64,000 bases of DNA from Nostoc sp. S4 (GTDB lineage Bacteria > Cyanobacteriota > Cyanobacteriia > Cyanobacteriales > Nostocaceae), in contig JAQYWR010000023.1 in NCBI GenBank assembly GCA_029379225.1, positions 54,432-118,431 on the forward strand, read 5' to 3'. Below the pieces are notes generated by a model. The model saw nothing but the letters and a program-made list of their open reading frames with translations. It did no database searches and was not told the origin of the DNA. A program made the position numbers and the translations under genes. Below, piece after piece: positions 31,701 to 39,728 of this stretch. Within the stretch, counting starts at the first letter, position 1. Each line of letters starts with the position of its first letter.

Positions 31701-32148
31701 GCCTCAAATTAACGGCTTTGATGTGGCAGCTGTCCTGAAAAATAATCCTCAAACCGCAGATATTCCGATCATTATTTTGTCAATTATTGAAAATAAGGAA
31801 CGGGGCTACCATATTGGCATCGATCGCTATCTTACTAAGCCCATCAGTACAGAGAATCTTCTGAGGGAAATTGGCTTACTACTTACTCAAGGCACTTCCA
31901 GTAAAAAGGTATTAGTTGTCGATGAAAATGCCTCAACCTTAAAAACCATATCTGACGTGCTACAAACTCAGGGATACAGCGTTATTGAAGCTTCCAATCC
32001 CCAAGAATGCATTCATAAAGCTTTGGCAATTAAACCTGACATGATCATTATTGATTCTATCTTTTCTCAAAAAGCCGATTTGGTGAGAACCCTACGCTTT
32101 GAAAAAGAATTGGAGAATGTATTCTTTATTATGCTGTCCGATCGCTAA
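28759..32148 (+). CDS. multi-PAS hybrid histidine kinase with two receiver domains
   Basis: 1129 residues. Five PAS-type units are readable (about 14-133, 144-262, 270-390, 393-510 and 535-645). Units two and three are close duplicates (WIAYTGQ, HPDDRA, WIGTCTDI/WIGTCSDI). A HisKA domain has His665 in STVSHELRTP, followed by a canonical HATPase (SNAIKFT, DTGVGIAPED, GTGLGLPI). A receiver with Asp978 (LILLDVMMP) comes next, then a second, shorter receiver with Asp1099 (IIIDSIF) but degenerate elsewhere. The start overlaps the preceding kinase; an ATG at 28780 is an alternative. It forms an operon with the kinase before it and probably the regulator after it. Confidence 0.9.
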   Translation: MTEETSTMPSQVDEYYRQLFEQCPVGLVLCRLNGTLIDINPAYAAILGRTVPQTLNVNYWEMTLQKYSTQSTMLESLERNGRCEPCEKDYIHKDGHLVPVRLSAVLVEKDGERLILSTVEDISDLKRAHQEREDAEKILKQSEARYRSLVTTNTQIIWVSTPEGICFELASWIAYTGQSLAEAENGGWINALHPDDRAYTGEVWSTAVANRSLYQIEYRIRGKDGNYRYFWVWGAPVIEEDGSVREWIGTCTDIHDRKLAEAENQRLKERYRTLVTASSQIVWGATPEGLGIGNEMLTWIAYTGQTEEEVTGWGWIDPIHPDDRAESAEVWNTAVANRGLYQTEYRLRGKDGIYRYFSVCGAPVLEADGSIREWIGTCSDINDRKLAEAENQRLMDMLNHSSDAVIVRDMTDKILYWNQGAQRLYGWTREEAKNQYIYTFLKKIFPQPKETIIAELLQQGNWEGEVQHLTRNGQLITVQSRWTLQRSISGQACAILEINTDITPRKQAEIALRQLNQELETRVVERTAALENTLAEAQGLNAILDNLADGLLVTDITGQITHFNPAFLTMHGLAANALKGHYREVPISGLVDLVNRTQSHPNEVFAAEVTLAKERIGKAVATAIFKRGSGNEPAACFGSALLIRDVTVEKEIDKMKTDFISTVSHELRTPLTSVLGFASIIKEKLESDVFPMLTGEDRKLQKTIKRVGDNLNIIVSEAERLTSLINDVLDIAKMEAGKVEWQMQPLDPTELLDWATTSTAALFETNGLELITEIEPGLPQIVGDRNRLLQVLINLISNAIKFTQSGSITCCIRQENDAICISIIDTGVGIAPEDQPKVFEKFRQVGDTLTDKPKGTGLGLPICKQIVEHHGGRIWVESQIGKGSTFSFIIPIYTNNHKTDAKLNLDALVKQLKEHVITTNTVPNENRKTILVVDDDANIRELLRQQLENEGYKVREAKDGMDAIHQIKIARPDLILLDVMMPQINGFDVAAVLKNNPQTADIPIIILSIIENKERGYHIGIDRYLTKPISTENLLREIGLLLTQGTSSKKVLVVDENASTLKTISDVLQTQGYSVIEASNPQECIHKALAIKPDMIIIDSIFSQKADLVRTLRFEKELENVFFIMLSDR

Positions 32149-32298
32149 TTTAGAGAATAGAGAGTGGGAGTAGGGAGATGAGGCAGTGAGGGAGATTAGA
32201 AAAAAAGCTTCCCATCCTAACTATCCCTGCCACACTCTCCATTTGCGCTGTTTGCCCCCTACTCCCTGCCCAATACCAATACCCCACTCTTCAATTCT

Positions 32299-32676
32299 AT
32301 GACCCAAAAAATTCTGATTGTTGACGATGAACCTAATATCTTGATTTTGATGGAACAAGCCCTAGAAGCTTTAGAAGATGAAGGGGTTGAACTTTTAACT
32401 GCAAGAAATGGTGAAGAAGCTCTCGAAATTATTAAAACTGAAAAACCTAATCTGGTTTTTCTTGATGTGATGATGCCTAAAATGAATGGTCTGAAAGTCT
32501 GCCAGATTGTGAAACACGAGTTGCAAATGAATGACATTTACATTGTGATTTTGACAGCTAAAGGACAGGAATTTGATAAACAAAAAGGAATGGAGGTAGG
32601 TGCAGACTTATATTTAACTAAACCATTTCGCCCCAAAGAAGTACTTGAAAAATCAATGAATGTCTTGGGCTTTTGA
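32299..32676 (+). CDS. single-domain response regulator (CheY-like)
   Basis: 125 residues consisting only of a receiver domain. It has the acidic pair in ILIVDDEPN, phospho-acceptor Asp56 in FLDVMMP, the switch threonine in ILTAK and the lysine in YLTKPF. There is no output domain, so it probably relays phosphate to or from other proteins. It follows the hybrid kinase by 150 bp of low-complexity DNA on the same strand and is the likely partner of the two kinases (inference from position). Confidence 0.92.
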   Translation: MTQKILIVDDEPNILILMEQALEALEDEGVELLTARNGEEALEIIKTEKPNLVFLDVMMPKMNGLKVCQIVKHELQMNDIYIVILTAKGQEFDKQKGMEVGADLYLTKPFRPKEVLEKSMNVLGF

Positions 32677-32798
32677 TTCAAAAAAATGCAGAATTTAAAA
32701 TTTATTATTAAGGATTTAGTAAAGGGTAAAACTATTATTGTTCCTAATATTCCCGCTTGTCATTATGTCCGAAACTATGTGACTATAGCTATATATAT

Positions 32799-35744
32799 TT
32801 AGGACTCATTACCAGCTAATGGCAAAAGTAAACGGTTAACTACTCGATTATCGGGTAATTGATAGAAATTCACTTCTCCTCCTAGTTCCTGCATCAAGTT
32901 TTGACAAATTAGTAGGTGCAAACCTGGCGGTTGGTTGAGGTTAGAGGGAGCAAGGACATCTTTGAGTGTATTTCGATCTAACTCTGTTAATAGCTGTGGT
33001 TCAATTGCACCATTGTGTGTAATCGATAGTTCTAATAATTTCTGATGAGCAGCCCCTACTCTGGTAACAGAATCCTGCCCTAGATGGGATATATTTATCT
33101 TGGTATCTATGGGTTTATGGTCAGTTAAACGGCGACACCAAATGTCAATTCTGCCGCCGCTTGGAGAACGATTGCAGGCATTAACTAATAATTCATGAAT
33201 CACTAATTCAATTTTCATCACATCCCCGACGATCGCCATTCCAGATTGAGCGTTAAAGCTAGGAACACCTCGGGGTAATAAACAACTTTTTGGTGATTCT
33301 CCATCCTCAATCGGTTGTCCCAAACCATGCACACCAATCCACAGCTTTTGTTGTTTGACTAAATTATCAATGCGTTCGAGCGATCGCTTTAATAAACTAG
33401 CTATGGGCATAGTTTCCCAACTCTTGTGTAGCTGCCATTGCTCTAGTTTTAGCAATCCACTCATGGAGGTGGCTGCGTGGTCTAATTGCCGTAGTAACAG
33501 CTGGTAGCGCATCTGAGTTAGTTCATTTGCAGGAATGCCTAAATCGCGTATTTGACTCAAAGACAGTGCTGTTATTCTTTGGATTTCCTCTAGGCGACGA
33601 TGTTTGTACCAGTTAAGTTGTTGTAATTCCTCGGTTGTGGAATCTAAAAGGTGGTTAATTTGCTTTTGACGACGCCACCAAGCTAATTGAGAAATCAGAG
33701 TTGCTGTGGTATTCAAGCTCTGTTCTGACCAGCGACGATCTTGAGTATCTGCCAACAAAACTATACCTGTAGGTTTATACTCAGTGTTAGTACGTAAGGT
33801 CATTAAGAAAATTTGCCCTTTGTCTGGCGTATTTAACCATTTCCGCGTTTCTGGGGGTAAATCATCCACTTTGAGAGTTAAGTAACTTTCTGTATCCAGT
33901 GCCCACTGAATTAGCGCCTCAGTTTGGATAGAAATCGATGTATCGGCAATTCCAAATTGACTACTGCCAGTGACTCCAGGTATAATTTCTGCCCACTTGT
34001 CACCAGGCGACCAGGAAAATAGTACCGCTAGCGGACAGCCGAGAATCGTTGCTATTTGTTCGAGTGCTGTACATTCTAAATGCTTTTTTCCTGCCTCGAT
34101 TTTGCTATTTTCCGATTCTGTGAGAATATCTAGGCAGCGCTCAAATGCAAGTGTAATTTTTTGCTGGTGCTGGGTGCGGGTGTGCAACTGCCACTGACGA
34201 ACAATTACACCAATTTGTTGACTCACAGCCCAGAGCAATTCTTTTTCTAAAGTTGTCCAAGAACGATGAGTTTCGTGAGCAATGACCAAAAGTGCTGGCG
34301 GTATTTGACCGTGAAGGCATTTACAAATAAGTAGCGAGCGCATCCCATTTTCTAACAATAAAGGACGCCAATTAAAAAAGCGTAAATCTTCATCTAAGTT
34401 CTCAATCTCCACTGCTTGAGTTGAACGTTGCAAAAGTTGCCCATCTAATTCTTTAAGAGTATCGAGGGGAAATTTCAACGGTCGGCGATTATGCGGCTGA
34501 CTTTGATAAATAAATTGATAATTATTCTGCTCTGGGTCGTACTGCAACAGCAAAAAGCGCGTCGCAGCGAATCGAGTTAAAACTCTTTTAGCACAAATTT
34601 GTAAAGTTTCTTGAAGTTCATGTTCGTTAAAAATACCTTGGGCAACCTGGCCAGTTAGTTGGGCATCTTCTTGAATCTGTTTGATTGTGCTTTCAGTGTT
34701 TTCGTTAGGAGCAACTAGAGAAATTAAGCCAGCAGCACCTTGGACAAAATTTTTGTCTGTCTCCATCCAAATCCGGGGTTCATTACTTTCCACCGCCAGA
34801 AAACCGAGCAAGTTTTTTTGCCAGATAATCGGAGCTGCCAAGAGCGATCGCACCTTCAACCGTTGTAGCAATTTTGCTGTAAAATGACTTTTTAAGGAAC
34901 TGCGGGCATCACCAATAGAGACAATTTGGTTTACTGACAAAGCATAATAAAAATCGCTCAATTCTTGCACCGTCATTCCCGCCGCTGGCTGAGTGCTAGA
35001 ATTAAAATCGATTTTCACAAGTTGATTGCTCATCCGACACCAAAAATAGCGCCCTTCCCGCTCAAACCAGTAGACATTAGTCCGGTTGGGAGAGACAAAT
35101 TTATGCGTTGCTTGCACCGCTACTTCTAGTCTTTGATTCAAGTTACTAACATTGCGTAGTTTTTCTAGCAATTCTAATAATGGCTCATCGGTTCGCCTGG
35201 TTTGCTTCTGCTGCAAATGCATCTCATGTTGGTAAAGCACTGCTCCCAGTTCGCCTAAAACCATCATCAAACGAGCTTTTGCTTCCCCAGTCAGTAGATA
35301 GCCCCAGCGTTCTGAACCCAGTAACAGCAAACCTAAACAACGGTCTTTATAGCGAATTGGTACGATGATTGTTCCTTGAATTTGAAATTTTTCTGCAACA
35401 TTTCGCCATTGGGCGGCACGGACTTCATCTCGCAAATCAGCTACACCTAAGGGATGCTGTTCAATTACTACTTGCTCTAATAAATCTCCAGGAGTAATAA
35501 CAAATTTTTGGTGTAAAAAGCTTGTGTCTTTGTGAGGAATGATACCACCTTTGCCGAACAATACGTGATTCAGGCGATCGTAAAGAGCAATCCAAATCAG
35601 TTTGTAGTCAAACTGTTCTCGGAGATAAGAAATAACAATTTCAATCAGAACATCAACATCATCTTCTTCCCTGATGCTCTGGAGGACGCGCCCCAATGAA
35701 AGGATCTGCTGTTCAGCGGCTATAGGTTTTTGCGGCTGCCCCAT
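32799..35744 (-). CDS. multi-GAF histidine-kinase-like protein with degenerate kinase core
   Basis: 981 residues. Four GAF-like domains are spaced through residues about 10-710, for example LGRVLQSIREEDDVDVLIE, LRNVSNLNQRLEVAVQA and FNEHELQETLQICAKRVL. A helical region and an HATPase-like C-terminus follow. The N box is recognisable (ELLVNACNRSPSGG), but the G1 box reads ITHNGAI, with His where the ATP-binding Asp should be. No HELRTP-type phospho-acceptor is seen; the nearest candidate is WYKHRRLEE. It may be a pseudokinase scaffold. The ATG at 35744 (MGQPQKP) was preferred; a longer frame adds 24 residues of poor quality. It is convergent with the response regulator. Confidence 0.8.
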   Translation of the reverse strand: MGQPQKPIAAEQQILSLGRVLQSIREEDDVDVLIEIVISYLREQFDYKLIWIALYDRLNHVLFGKGGIIPHKDTSFLHQKFVITPGDLLEQVVIEQHPLGVADLRDEVRAAQWRNVAEKFQIQGTIIVPIRYKDRCLGLLLLGSERWGYLLTGEAKARLMMVLGELGAVLYQHEMHLQQKQTRRTDEPLLELLEKLRNVSNLNQRLEVAVQATHKFVSPNRTNVYWFEREGRYFWCRMSNQLVKIDFNSSTQPAAGMTVQELSDFYYALSVNQIVSIGDARSSLKSHFTAKLLQRLKVRSLLAAPIIWQKNLLGFLAVESNEPRIWMETDKNFVQGAAGLISLVAPNENTESTIKQIQEDAQLTGQVAQGIFNEHELQETLQICAKRVLTRFAATRFLLLQYDPEQNNYQFIYQSQPHNRRPLKFPLDTLKELDGQLLQRSTQAVEIENLDEDLRFFNWRPLLLENGMRSLLICKCLHGQIPPALLVIAHETHRSWTTLEKELLWAVSQQIGVIVRQWQLHTRTQHQQKITLAFERCLDILTESENSKIEAGKKHLECTALEQIATILGCPLAVLFSWSPGDKWAEIIPGVTGSSQFGIADTSISIQTEALIQWALDTESYLTLKVDDLPPETRKWLNTPDKGQIFLMTLRTNTEYKPTGIVLLADTQDRRWSEQSLNTTATLISQLAWWRRQKQINHLLDSTTEELQQLNWYKHRRLEEIQRITALSLSQIRDLGIPANELTQMRYQLLLRQLDHAATSMSGLLKLEQWQLHKSWETMPIASLLKRSLERIDNLVKQQKLWIGVHGLGQPIEDGESPKSCLLPRGVPSFNAQSGMAIVGDVMKIELVIHELLVNACNRSPSGGRIDIWCRRLTDHKPIDTKINISHLGQDSVTRVGAAHQKLLELSITHNGAIEPQLLTELDRNTLKDVLAPSNLNQPPGLHLLICQNLMQELGGEVNFYQLPDNRVVNRLLLPLAGNES

Positions 35745-35889
35745 CTGATTTATCGTTTTACGTAACTTGTAATATATAAGATGCCCACAAACGCAGTCTG
35801 AATCATATCGCCACAAGTATTAAACTATCGAATAGTAGTTACCAAAACGGTTATTAACAGGTTGATAGTAAAAAACAAAAGGTTTTAAT

Positions 35890-36852
35890 ATGAAACAACG
35901 CAACTTTCGTACTATTAAGACAAATGGGGTCAGTCTGAGGACAGTTGTTGAAGGTGAGGGGCCTCTGGTGATTTTGCTTCACGGTTGGCCTCAATGCTGG
36001 TATCTCTGGCGTCACCAAATCGACCCGCTTGTGGAAGCAGGTTTCCAGGTGGCTGTTCCCGACCAACGAGGTTACGGTGGCAGCGATGCTCCAGAAGAAG
36101 TCAATGCTTATGACATCATCCATTTAACTGGAGACGTTGTTGGTATTGCTGATGCCCTTGGATATACAACCTTCACCGTTATCGGTCATGACTGGGGTGC
36201 GCCTGTAGCCTGGAACACAGCACTGCTGCACGAACAACGAGTCAATGCTGTTGTTGGAATGAGCGTCCCCTACTTTCGTTACCCGGTTGGAGCATTCACA
36301 AAACAAGAGAATTTTGGAGACAACTTTTGGTACATGGTATATTTCCAAAAGCCTGGGGTTGCCGAAGCTGAATTTGAAGCCGATATCCATCGTTCGTTGC
36401 GAATGATTTATACTAGCTTTAGCGGCTCTACTCCTGAAGAAAATTTCTTCAAGTCTAAACCATCAACCTGCGGTTTTTTAGACGGGTTAATCGATCCTGA
36501 AGAACTACCATTGGGGGTAACCCAAGAGGATCTAGATTATTATGTAGAGCAGTACAAACGCAGTGGCTTTCGTGGGGGATTAAATTGGTATCGCAACATT
36601 GACCGGAACATGGAAATTACCCCTGACCTGCAAGATAAAAAAATATCGCAACCAGCATTGTTTATCGCTGGTGAAAAAGACGTGGTACTTAAGTTTCCTG
36701 GAATGAATCTTAATGAAATGAACAAATGGATTCCTAACTTAAAAAGACAAGTTATCATCCCTGATGTCGGTCACTGGGTAAGCGTAGAGTCTCCCCAAAT
36801 AGTTAATGAAGCCTTAGTTAGTTTCTTAAAGAATTTTGGCTCTCAACACTAA
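35890..36852 (+). CDS. alpha/beta hydrolase, soluble epoxide hydrolase family
   Basis: 320 residues. Epoxide hydrolases open epoxides to diols by way of an ester on an aspartate. Visible features are the oxyanion motif HGWP (31-34), the nucleophile Asp101 in VIGHDWGAP, the cap-domain tyrosine region (YFRYPVG) and the general base His295 in VGHWVSVESP. AAAAGG lies just upstream of the ATG. It diverges from the GAF protein gene, with a 145-bp shared upstream region. The natural substrate is unknown. Confidence 0.9.
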   Translation: MKQRNFRTIKTNGVSLRTVVEGEGPLVILLHGWPQCWYLWRHQIDPLVEAGFQVAVPDQRGYGGSDAPEEVNAYDIIHLTGDVVGIADALGYTTFTVIGHDWGAPVAWNTALLHEQRVNAVVGMSVPYFRYPVGAFTKQENFGDNFWYMVYFQKPGVAEAEFEADIHRSLRMIYTSFSGSTPEENFFKSKPSTCGFLDGLIDPEELPLGVTQEDLDYYVEQYKRSGFRGGLNWYRNIDRNMEITPDLQDKKISQPALFIAGEKDVVLKFPGMNLNEMNKWIPNLKRQVIIPDVGHWVSVESPQIVNEALVSFLKNFGSQH

Positions 36853-36959
36853 TTCCTGCAAAATCTCTCAACAAAGCTTAAGTAAAAACTTCCTACGGTC
36901 GCAATCATAGTTATTTGAGCGGACATGGTATGACTTGTGTAATTTTTACATAAAAACTA

Positions 36960-38099
36960 ATGGACATTTATCAAGTTGCGATTCGTCCACTGTTGTTCAA
37001 TCTGGTAAAAGCAGACCCAGAGTGGTTACATCAGCAGACGATTCGCAGTTTTAATTGGCTATCACAAACAGGTAGTTATCCTACTGCTAGTTGGTTAAAT
37101 CGCCGCCTACAAAAATCTTTATGCTTATATGATTCGCGTCTAGAACAAAATTTATTTGGGCTAAATTTTCCTAATCCTGTAGGGTTAGCTGCTGGGTTCG
37201 ACAAAGATGGCGTTGCTGCTAACATTTGGCCCAGTCTCGGTTTTGGCTTTGCCGAATTGGGAACTGTAACTTTTCATCCACAGCCAGGAAATCCTCGTCC
37301 TCGTTTGTTTCGCTTGCCATTGGATAAAGCTGCTCTTAATCGCATGGGATTTAATAATAGTGGTGCCGCAGCAATGGCAGCAAGATTGGCAGGCGAAAAG
37401 CACCACTTTAGGTCAATACCTATAGGGATAAATTTGGGTAAATCTAAAATAACTCCTCTGGAAGCAGCCGCACAGGACTATTTTGATAGTTTTCGCCTAC
37501 TCAAGGATTTAGGAGATTATTTTGTTGTTAATGTCTCTTCGCCAAATACACCAGGATTACGATCGCTCCAAGATGCTACGATGCTCAGTGCCATCTTAGA
37601 GTTATTGCAATCAGAAAATAATTCACAAAAACCAATTTTTGTCAAGATTGCACCAGATTTGTCATGGGAGGCGATCGCTGACATTATAACTCTTGCTAAA
37701 ACCTATCAATTAGCTGGAATTATCGCCACTAACACTACTATCAGTCGTGATGGACTCAAAACCCAGGTGATTGAGCCAACTGGTAAATCACCCCAGTCGG
37801 AAGCTGGCGGAATTAGCGGCGAACCATTACGCTCCCGCTCCACTGAGGTAATTCGTTTTATTTGGCAGCAAACTCAAGGACAAATCCCAATTATCGGCGT
37901 TGGCGGCGTTTTTTCCCCAGAAGATGCTTGGGAAAAAATTATCGCTGGTGCTAGCTTAATTCAGGTTTATACAGGCTGGATTTACGAAGGGCCAGTGATA
38001 GTACGTCGGATTCTTACAGGTTTGCTCTCTTATTTAGAAGAAAGCGGATTAAATTCCATCAGCGAAGCTGTAGGTTTAGAAGTAAAAACTAAAGCCTGA
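36960..38099 (+). CDS. pyrD: dihydroorotate dehydrogenase (quinone), class 2
   Basis: Oxidises dihydroorotate to orotate in pyrimidine synthesis, passing electrons to quinone at the membrane. 379 residues with the class 2 N-terminal amphipathic helix region ([19 protein letters not shown]). It has the FMN site [33 protein letters not shown] and [11 protein letters not shown] (191-201), with the catalytic serine in that segment. [13 protein letters not shown] and IGVGGV are also conserved. It is convergent with the minus-strand gene that ends at 38128. Confidence 0.96.
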   Translation: MDIYQVAIRPLLFNLVKADPEWLHQQTIRSFNWLSQTGSYPTASWLNRRLQKSLCLYDSRLEQNLFGLNFPNPVGLAAGFDKDGVAANIWPSLGFGFAELGTVTFHPQPGNPRPRLFRLPLDKAALNRMGFNNSGAAAMAARLAGEKHHFRSIPIGINLGKSKITPLEAAAQDYFDSFRLLKDLGDYFVVNVSSPNTPGLRSLQDATMLSAILELLQSENNSQKPIFVKIAPDLSWEAIADIITLAKTYQLAGIIATNTTISRDGLKTQVIEPTGKSPQSEAGGISGEPLRSRSTEVIRFIWQQTQGQIPIIGVGGVFSPEDAWEKIIAGASLIQVYTGWIYEGPVIVRRILTGLLSYLEESGLNSISEAVGLEVKTKA

Positions 38100-38127
38100 A
38101 AGTTCTTTACTTTTGCGTTTTGCCGTT

Positions 38128-38850
38128 TTATTCTTCCATTGGGAAAAACTCTTTAGTTTTTTCTGAGTATGACCAGGCGATACCATCGGGGTCTCTGCTG
38201 CGACTCCACTCTGGAAATTCGGGGTCATTTCGCCGCTTATAAACTGTGCTGGAATAGACATTTAGCCGTTTGGCAAGTTCGGATTGAATCAAAGAGCCAA
38301 AAACTAATTGTTTTTCTAGCGTTTGTCTAACTTCGTTGTGAGTTGGCTGTGGGAGTGATTCAGTTTCTAGTTCTTCCTCCTGTGGGGTTGGTGGCGGTGG
38401 TGCTAAAAGCGAACGTGCAGTTTTGCTAATTGGTTGAGCAGAAAGTTCTTTGACAGGCTCACTACTGTCAAGTATGTTGCCTAGAATGCTGGCAGTTATA
38501 AAGTAATAGGACTGACCTTCCTCTTCAGAATTGAGAATACTAGCACCAAATTCCTGAGCTTTAGTATCTAAATAGCGTTTTGCCGTTGTTCCAGGAAAAT
38601 TGCCTCTGATTGCCAAATCCATTGGCGTCAGTCTGCCTTGATTTTCTCGAACCAACTGATGAAAAATGGGGTTAACTCGCCGAATCCACTGTTGCCATTG
38701 ATATTCCTGCCAAAGCTTGAAGCCAATTACCAGCACAATTACTGCCAATAAAATTCTCCAAGTGGCAACTAGGAAAATAATCAAAAAAGAGAGGGGCAAA
38801 AGTATAACGAGAAAAGCCTTACCGTTATCTTCTATGGGTTTCTCACTCAT
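38128..38850 (-). CDS. membrane protein with C-terminal HTH-like segment, unknown function
   Basis: 240 residues. Two closely spaced hydrophobic helices at about 13-48 are followed by a soluble region (WQQWIRRVNPIFHQLVREN) with helices resembling a small winged helix (LTPMDLAIRGNFPGTTAKRYLD). There is then a Pro-rich linker and, at about 185-235, SELAKRLNVYSSTVYKRR, which reads like a helix-turn-helix of the excisionase/MerR-like type. The ATG at 38850 was chosen over an upstream TTG. It diverges from the Y RNA/rsr cluster across a 540-bp gap. The DNA-binding reading is weak, and the family is not recognised. Confidence 0.7.
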   Translation of the reverse strand: MSEKPIEDNGKAFLVILLPLSFLIIFLVATWRILLAVIVLVIGFKLWQEYQWQQWIRRVNPIFHQLVRENQGRLTPMDLAIRGNFPGTTAKRYLDTKAQEFGASILNSEEEGQSYYFITASILGNILDSSEPVKELSAQPISKTARSLLAPPPPTPQEEELETESLPQPTHNEVRQTLEKQLVFGSLIQSELAKRLNVYSSTVYKRRNDPEFPEWSRSRDPDGIAWSYSEKTKEFFPMEE

Positions 38851-39393
38851 GCCAATTTTTGCCAAGTGAATTTTGGAAAATAATATTACTATATTGGCAA
38901 AAAGTGGGACATTTTTTTGTATCGTTTAGCAAATTTTCCGGCAAAAACTTTACTTAGTAGATGTTATAGTCCGCCAAACCAGACAAATTGCAGACTATAT
39001 AGCAATTTGCAATTCAATAGACTATAACCCTTTAGGACAATTGTACTAACTTAGAATAATTTTCTTTTTGAGTGTATTTTATTCAATTGAAAACCGCTGT
39101 TAGTGAAAAATGCGGCAAAAGTTGTTTGCCAGATGAGATCGGAGTTTAGCGATCGCACCTGGGTACACTAATACAAAATTAGCTTCTAGACACTTGACAA
39201 TCCATAATATATATACTACATTTGTAATACAAAGGATATTCATTAAGGACTTAGCCTTCGTCATTAGCGGATGGCTCAAATAACTAAAACATCCTTAATT
39301 TAATTTCTGGAGATGTAAATGAAAATTCTGTTTTGCTAAACTAAATAATTTGAAATTTGGGATTGAATCTAAAATCCTTCGATCAAATTTTTA
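38851..39393. other. intergenic region before the Y RNA cluster
   Basis: AT-rich, with no protein gene. A sigma-70-like promoter candidate is at 39194-39222. The last 40 bases before each of the first two Y RNAs are similar (GGATTGAATTTAAA-type), so the duplicated unit included upstream sequence. Confidence 0.5.
39194..39222 (+). promoter_or_regulatory. candidate promoter for the Y RNA/rsr transcript
   Basis: TTGACA at 39194-39199 and, 17 bp later, TACATT at 39217-39222. The spacing is right, but the -10 box is only a fair match. It lies about 170 bp before the first RNA. Confidence 0.35.
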
Positions 39394-39524
39394 TGTGGTG
39401 GATAGCTCAGTGGATAGAGCGCCTAAACATCCTTATTCAGACCTTGCCTGAAAAGGCCGATGAATTGAGGGTTATCGCCTGCCAAGCGGGAGGTCGCGGG
39501 TTCAATTCCCGCTCCACTACACCA
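39394..39524 (+). ncRNA. Y RNA (YrlA-like tRNA mimic), copy 1
   Basis: It reads as a tRNA at both ends: acceptor TGGTGGA with TCCACTA (extended by two more pairs outward), D-arm GCTC/GAGC with loop AGTGGATA, and T-arm GCGGG-TTCAATT-CCCGC. CCA is encoded at 39522-39524. Between the D-arm and a short stem-loop (CCTGC CAA GCGGG, no anticodon loop) sits an insert of about 50 nt. The insert forms a stem from CCTTATTCA with TGAAT-TGAGG, capped by GCCT-GAAA-AGGC, a GNRA tetraloop, and followed by GGGTTATCG. Bacterial Y RNAs that bind Ro60 combine a Ro-binding stem with a tRNA-like module, and the Ro60 gene lies 205 bp downstream. The assignment is inference from structure plus context. Confidence 0.8.
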
Positions 39525-39568
39525 ATAAATTTTAGATTTTGGATTGAATTTAAATTCAAAATTTTCAT

Positions 39569-39691
39569 GTGGCGGGTAGCTCAGTGGTAGAGCGCTAAAC
39601 ATCCTTGTTTACTCCTTGCCTGCAAAGGCCGACGAATGAGGGTTATCGAATAGGGTTCGAGAGGTCGCAGGTTCAAATCCTGCTCCGCCAC
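39569..39691 (+). ncRNA. Y RNA (YrlA-like tRNA mimic), copy 2
   Basis: Same plan as copy 1: acceptor GTGGCGGG with TCCGCCAC, D-arm GCTC-AGTGGTA-GAGC, and T-arm GCAGG-TTCAAAT-CCTGC. The inserted stem uses CCTTGTTT with GAATGAGG (including wobble pairs), an inner hairpin GCCT-GCAA-AGGC (GNRA), and then GGGTTATCG. The anticodon-arm position holds TCGAA-TAGGG-TTCGA, a 5-nt loop that cannot act as an anticodon. Compensatory changes between copies in the acceptor and T stems support real RNA structure. Copy 2 ends 37 bases before the rsr start codon, so RNA and mRNA are likely one primary transcript. Confidence 0.8.
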
Positions 39692-39702
39692 CTTTCATTT
39701 TT

Positions 39703-39714
39703 GCCCGCAAGGGC
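39703..39714 (+). promoter_or_regulatory. GNRA hairpin immediately upstream of the rsr ribosome site
   Basis: GCCC-GCAA-GGGC forms a tight tetraloop hairpin two bases before GGGAG (39716-39720), the Shine-Dalgarno of rsr. It could mark a processing boundary between Y RNA 2 and the mRNA or modulate translation (inference). Confidence 0.5.
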
Positions 39715-39728
39715 CGGGAGATAAAACG

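Noticed and set aside
39357..39590. A 77-codon open frame across the first Y RNA
   Set aside because: It reads through the tRNA-like RNA and has no ribosome site; the codons follow RNA structure, not protein constraint.
39394..39691. Two ordinary tRNA genes or tRNAs with introns
   Set aside because: Acceptor, D- and T-arms fit, but the anticodon arm position has 3- and 5-nt loops, and the insert lies next to the D-arm, not in the anticodon loop. Group I introns of cyanobacterial tRNA genes are larger and placed in the anticodon loop.
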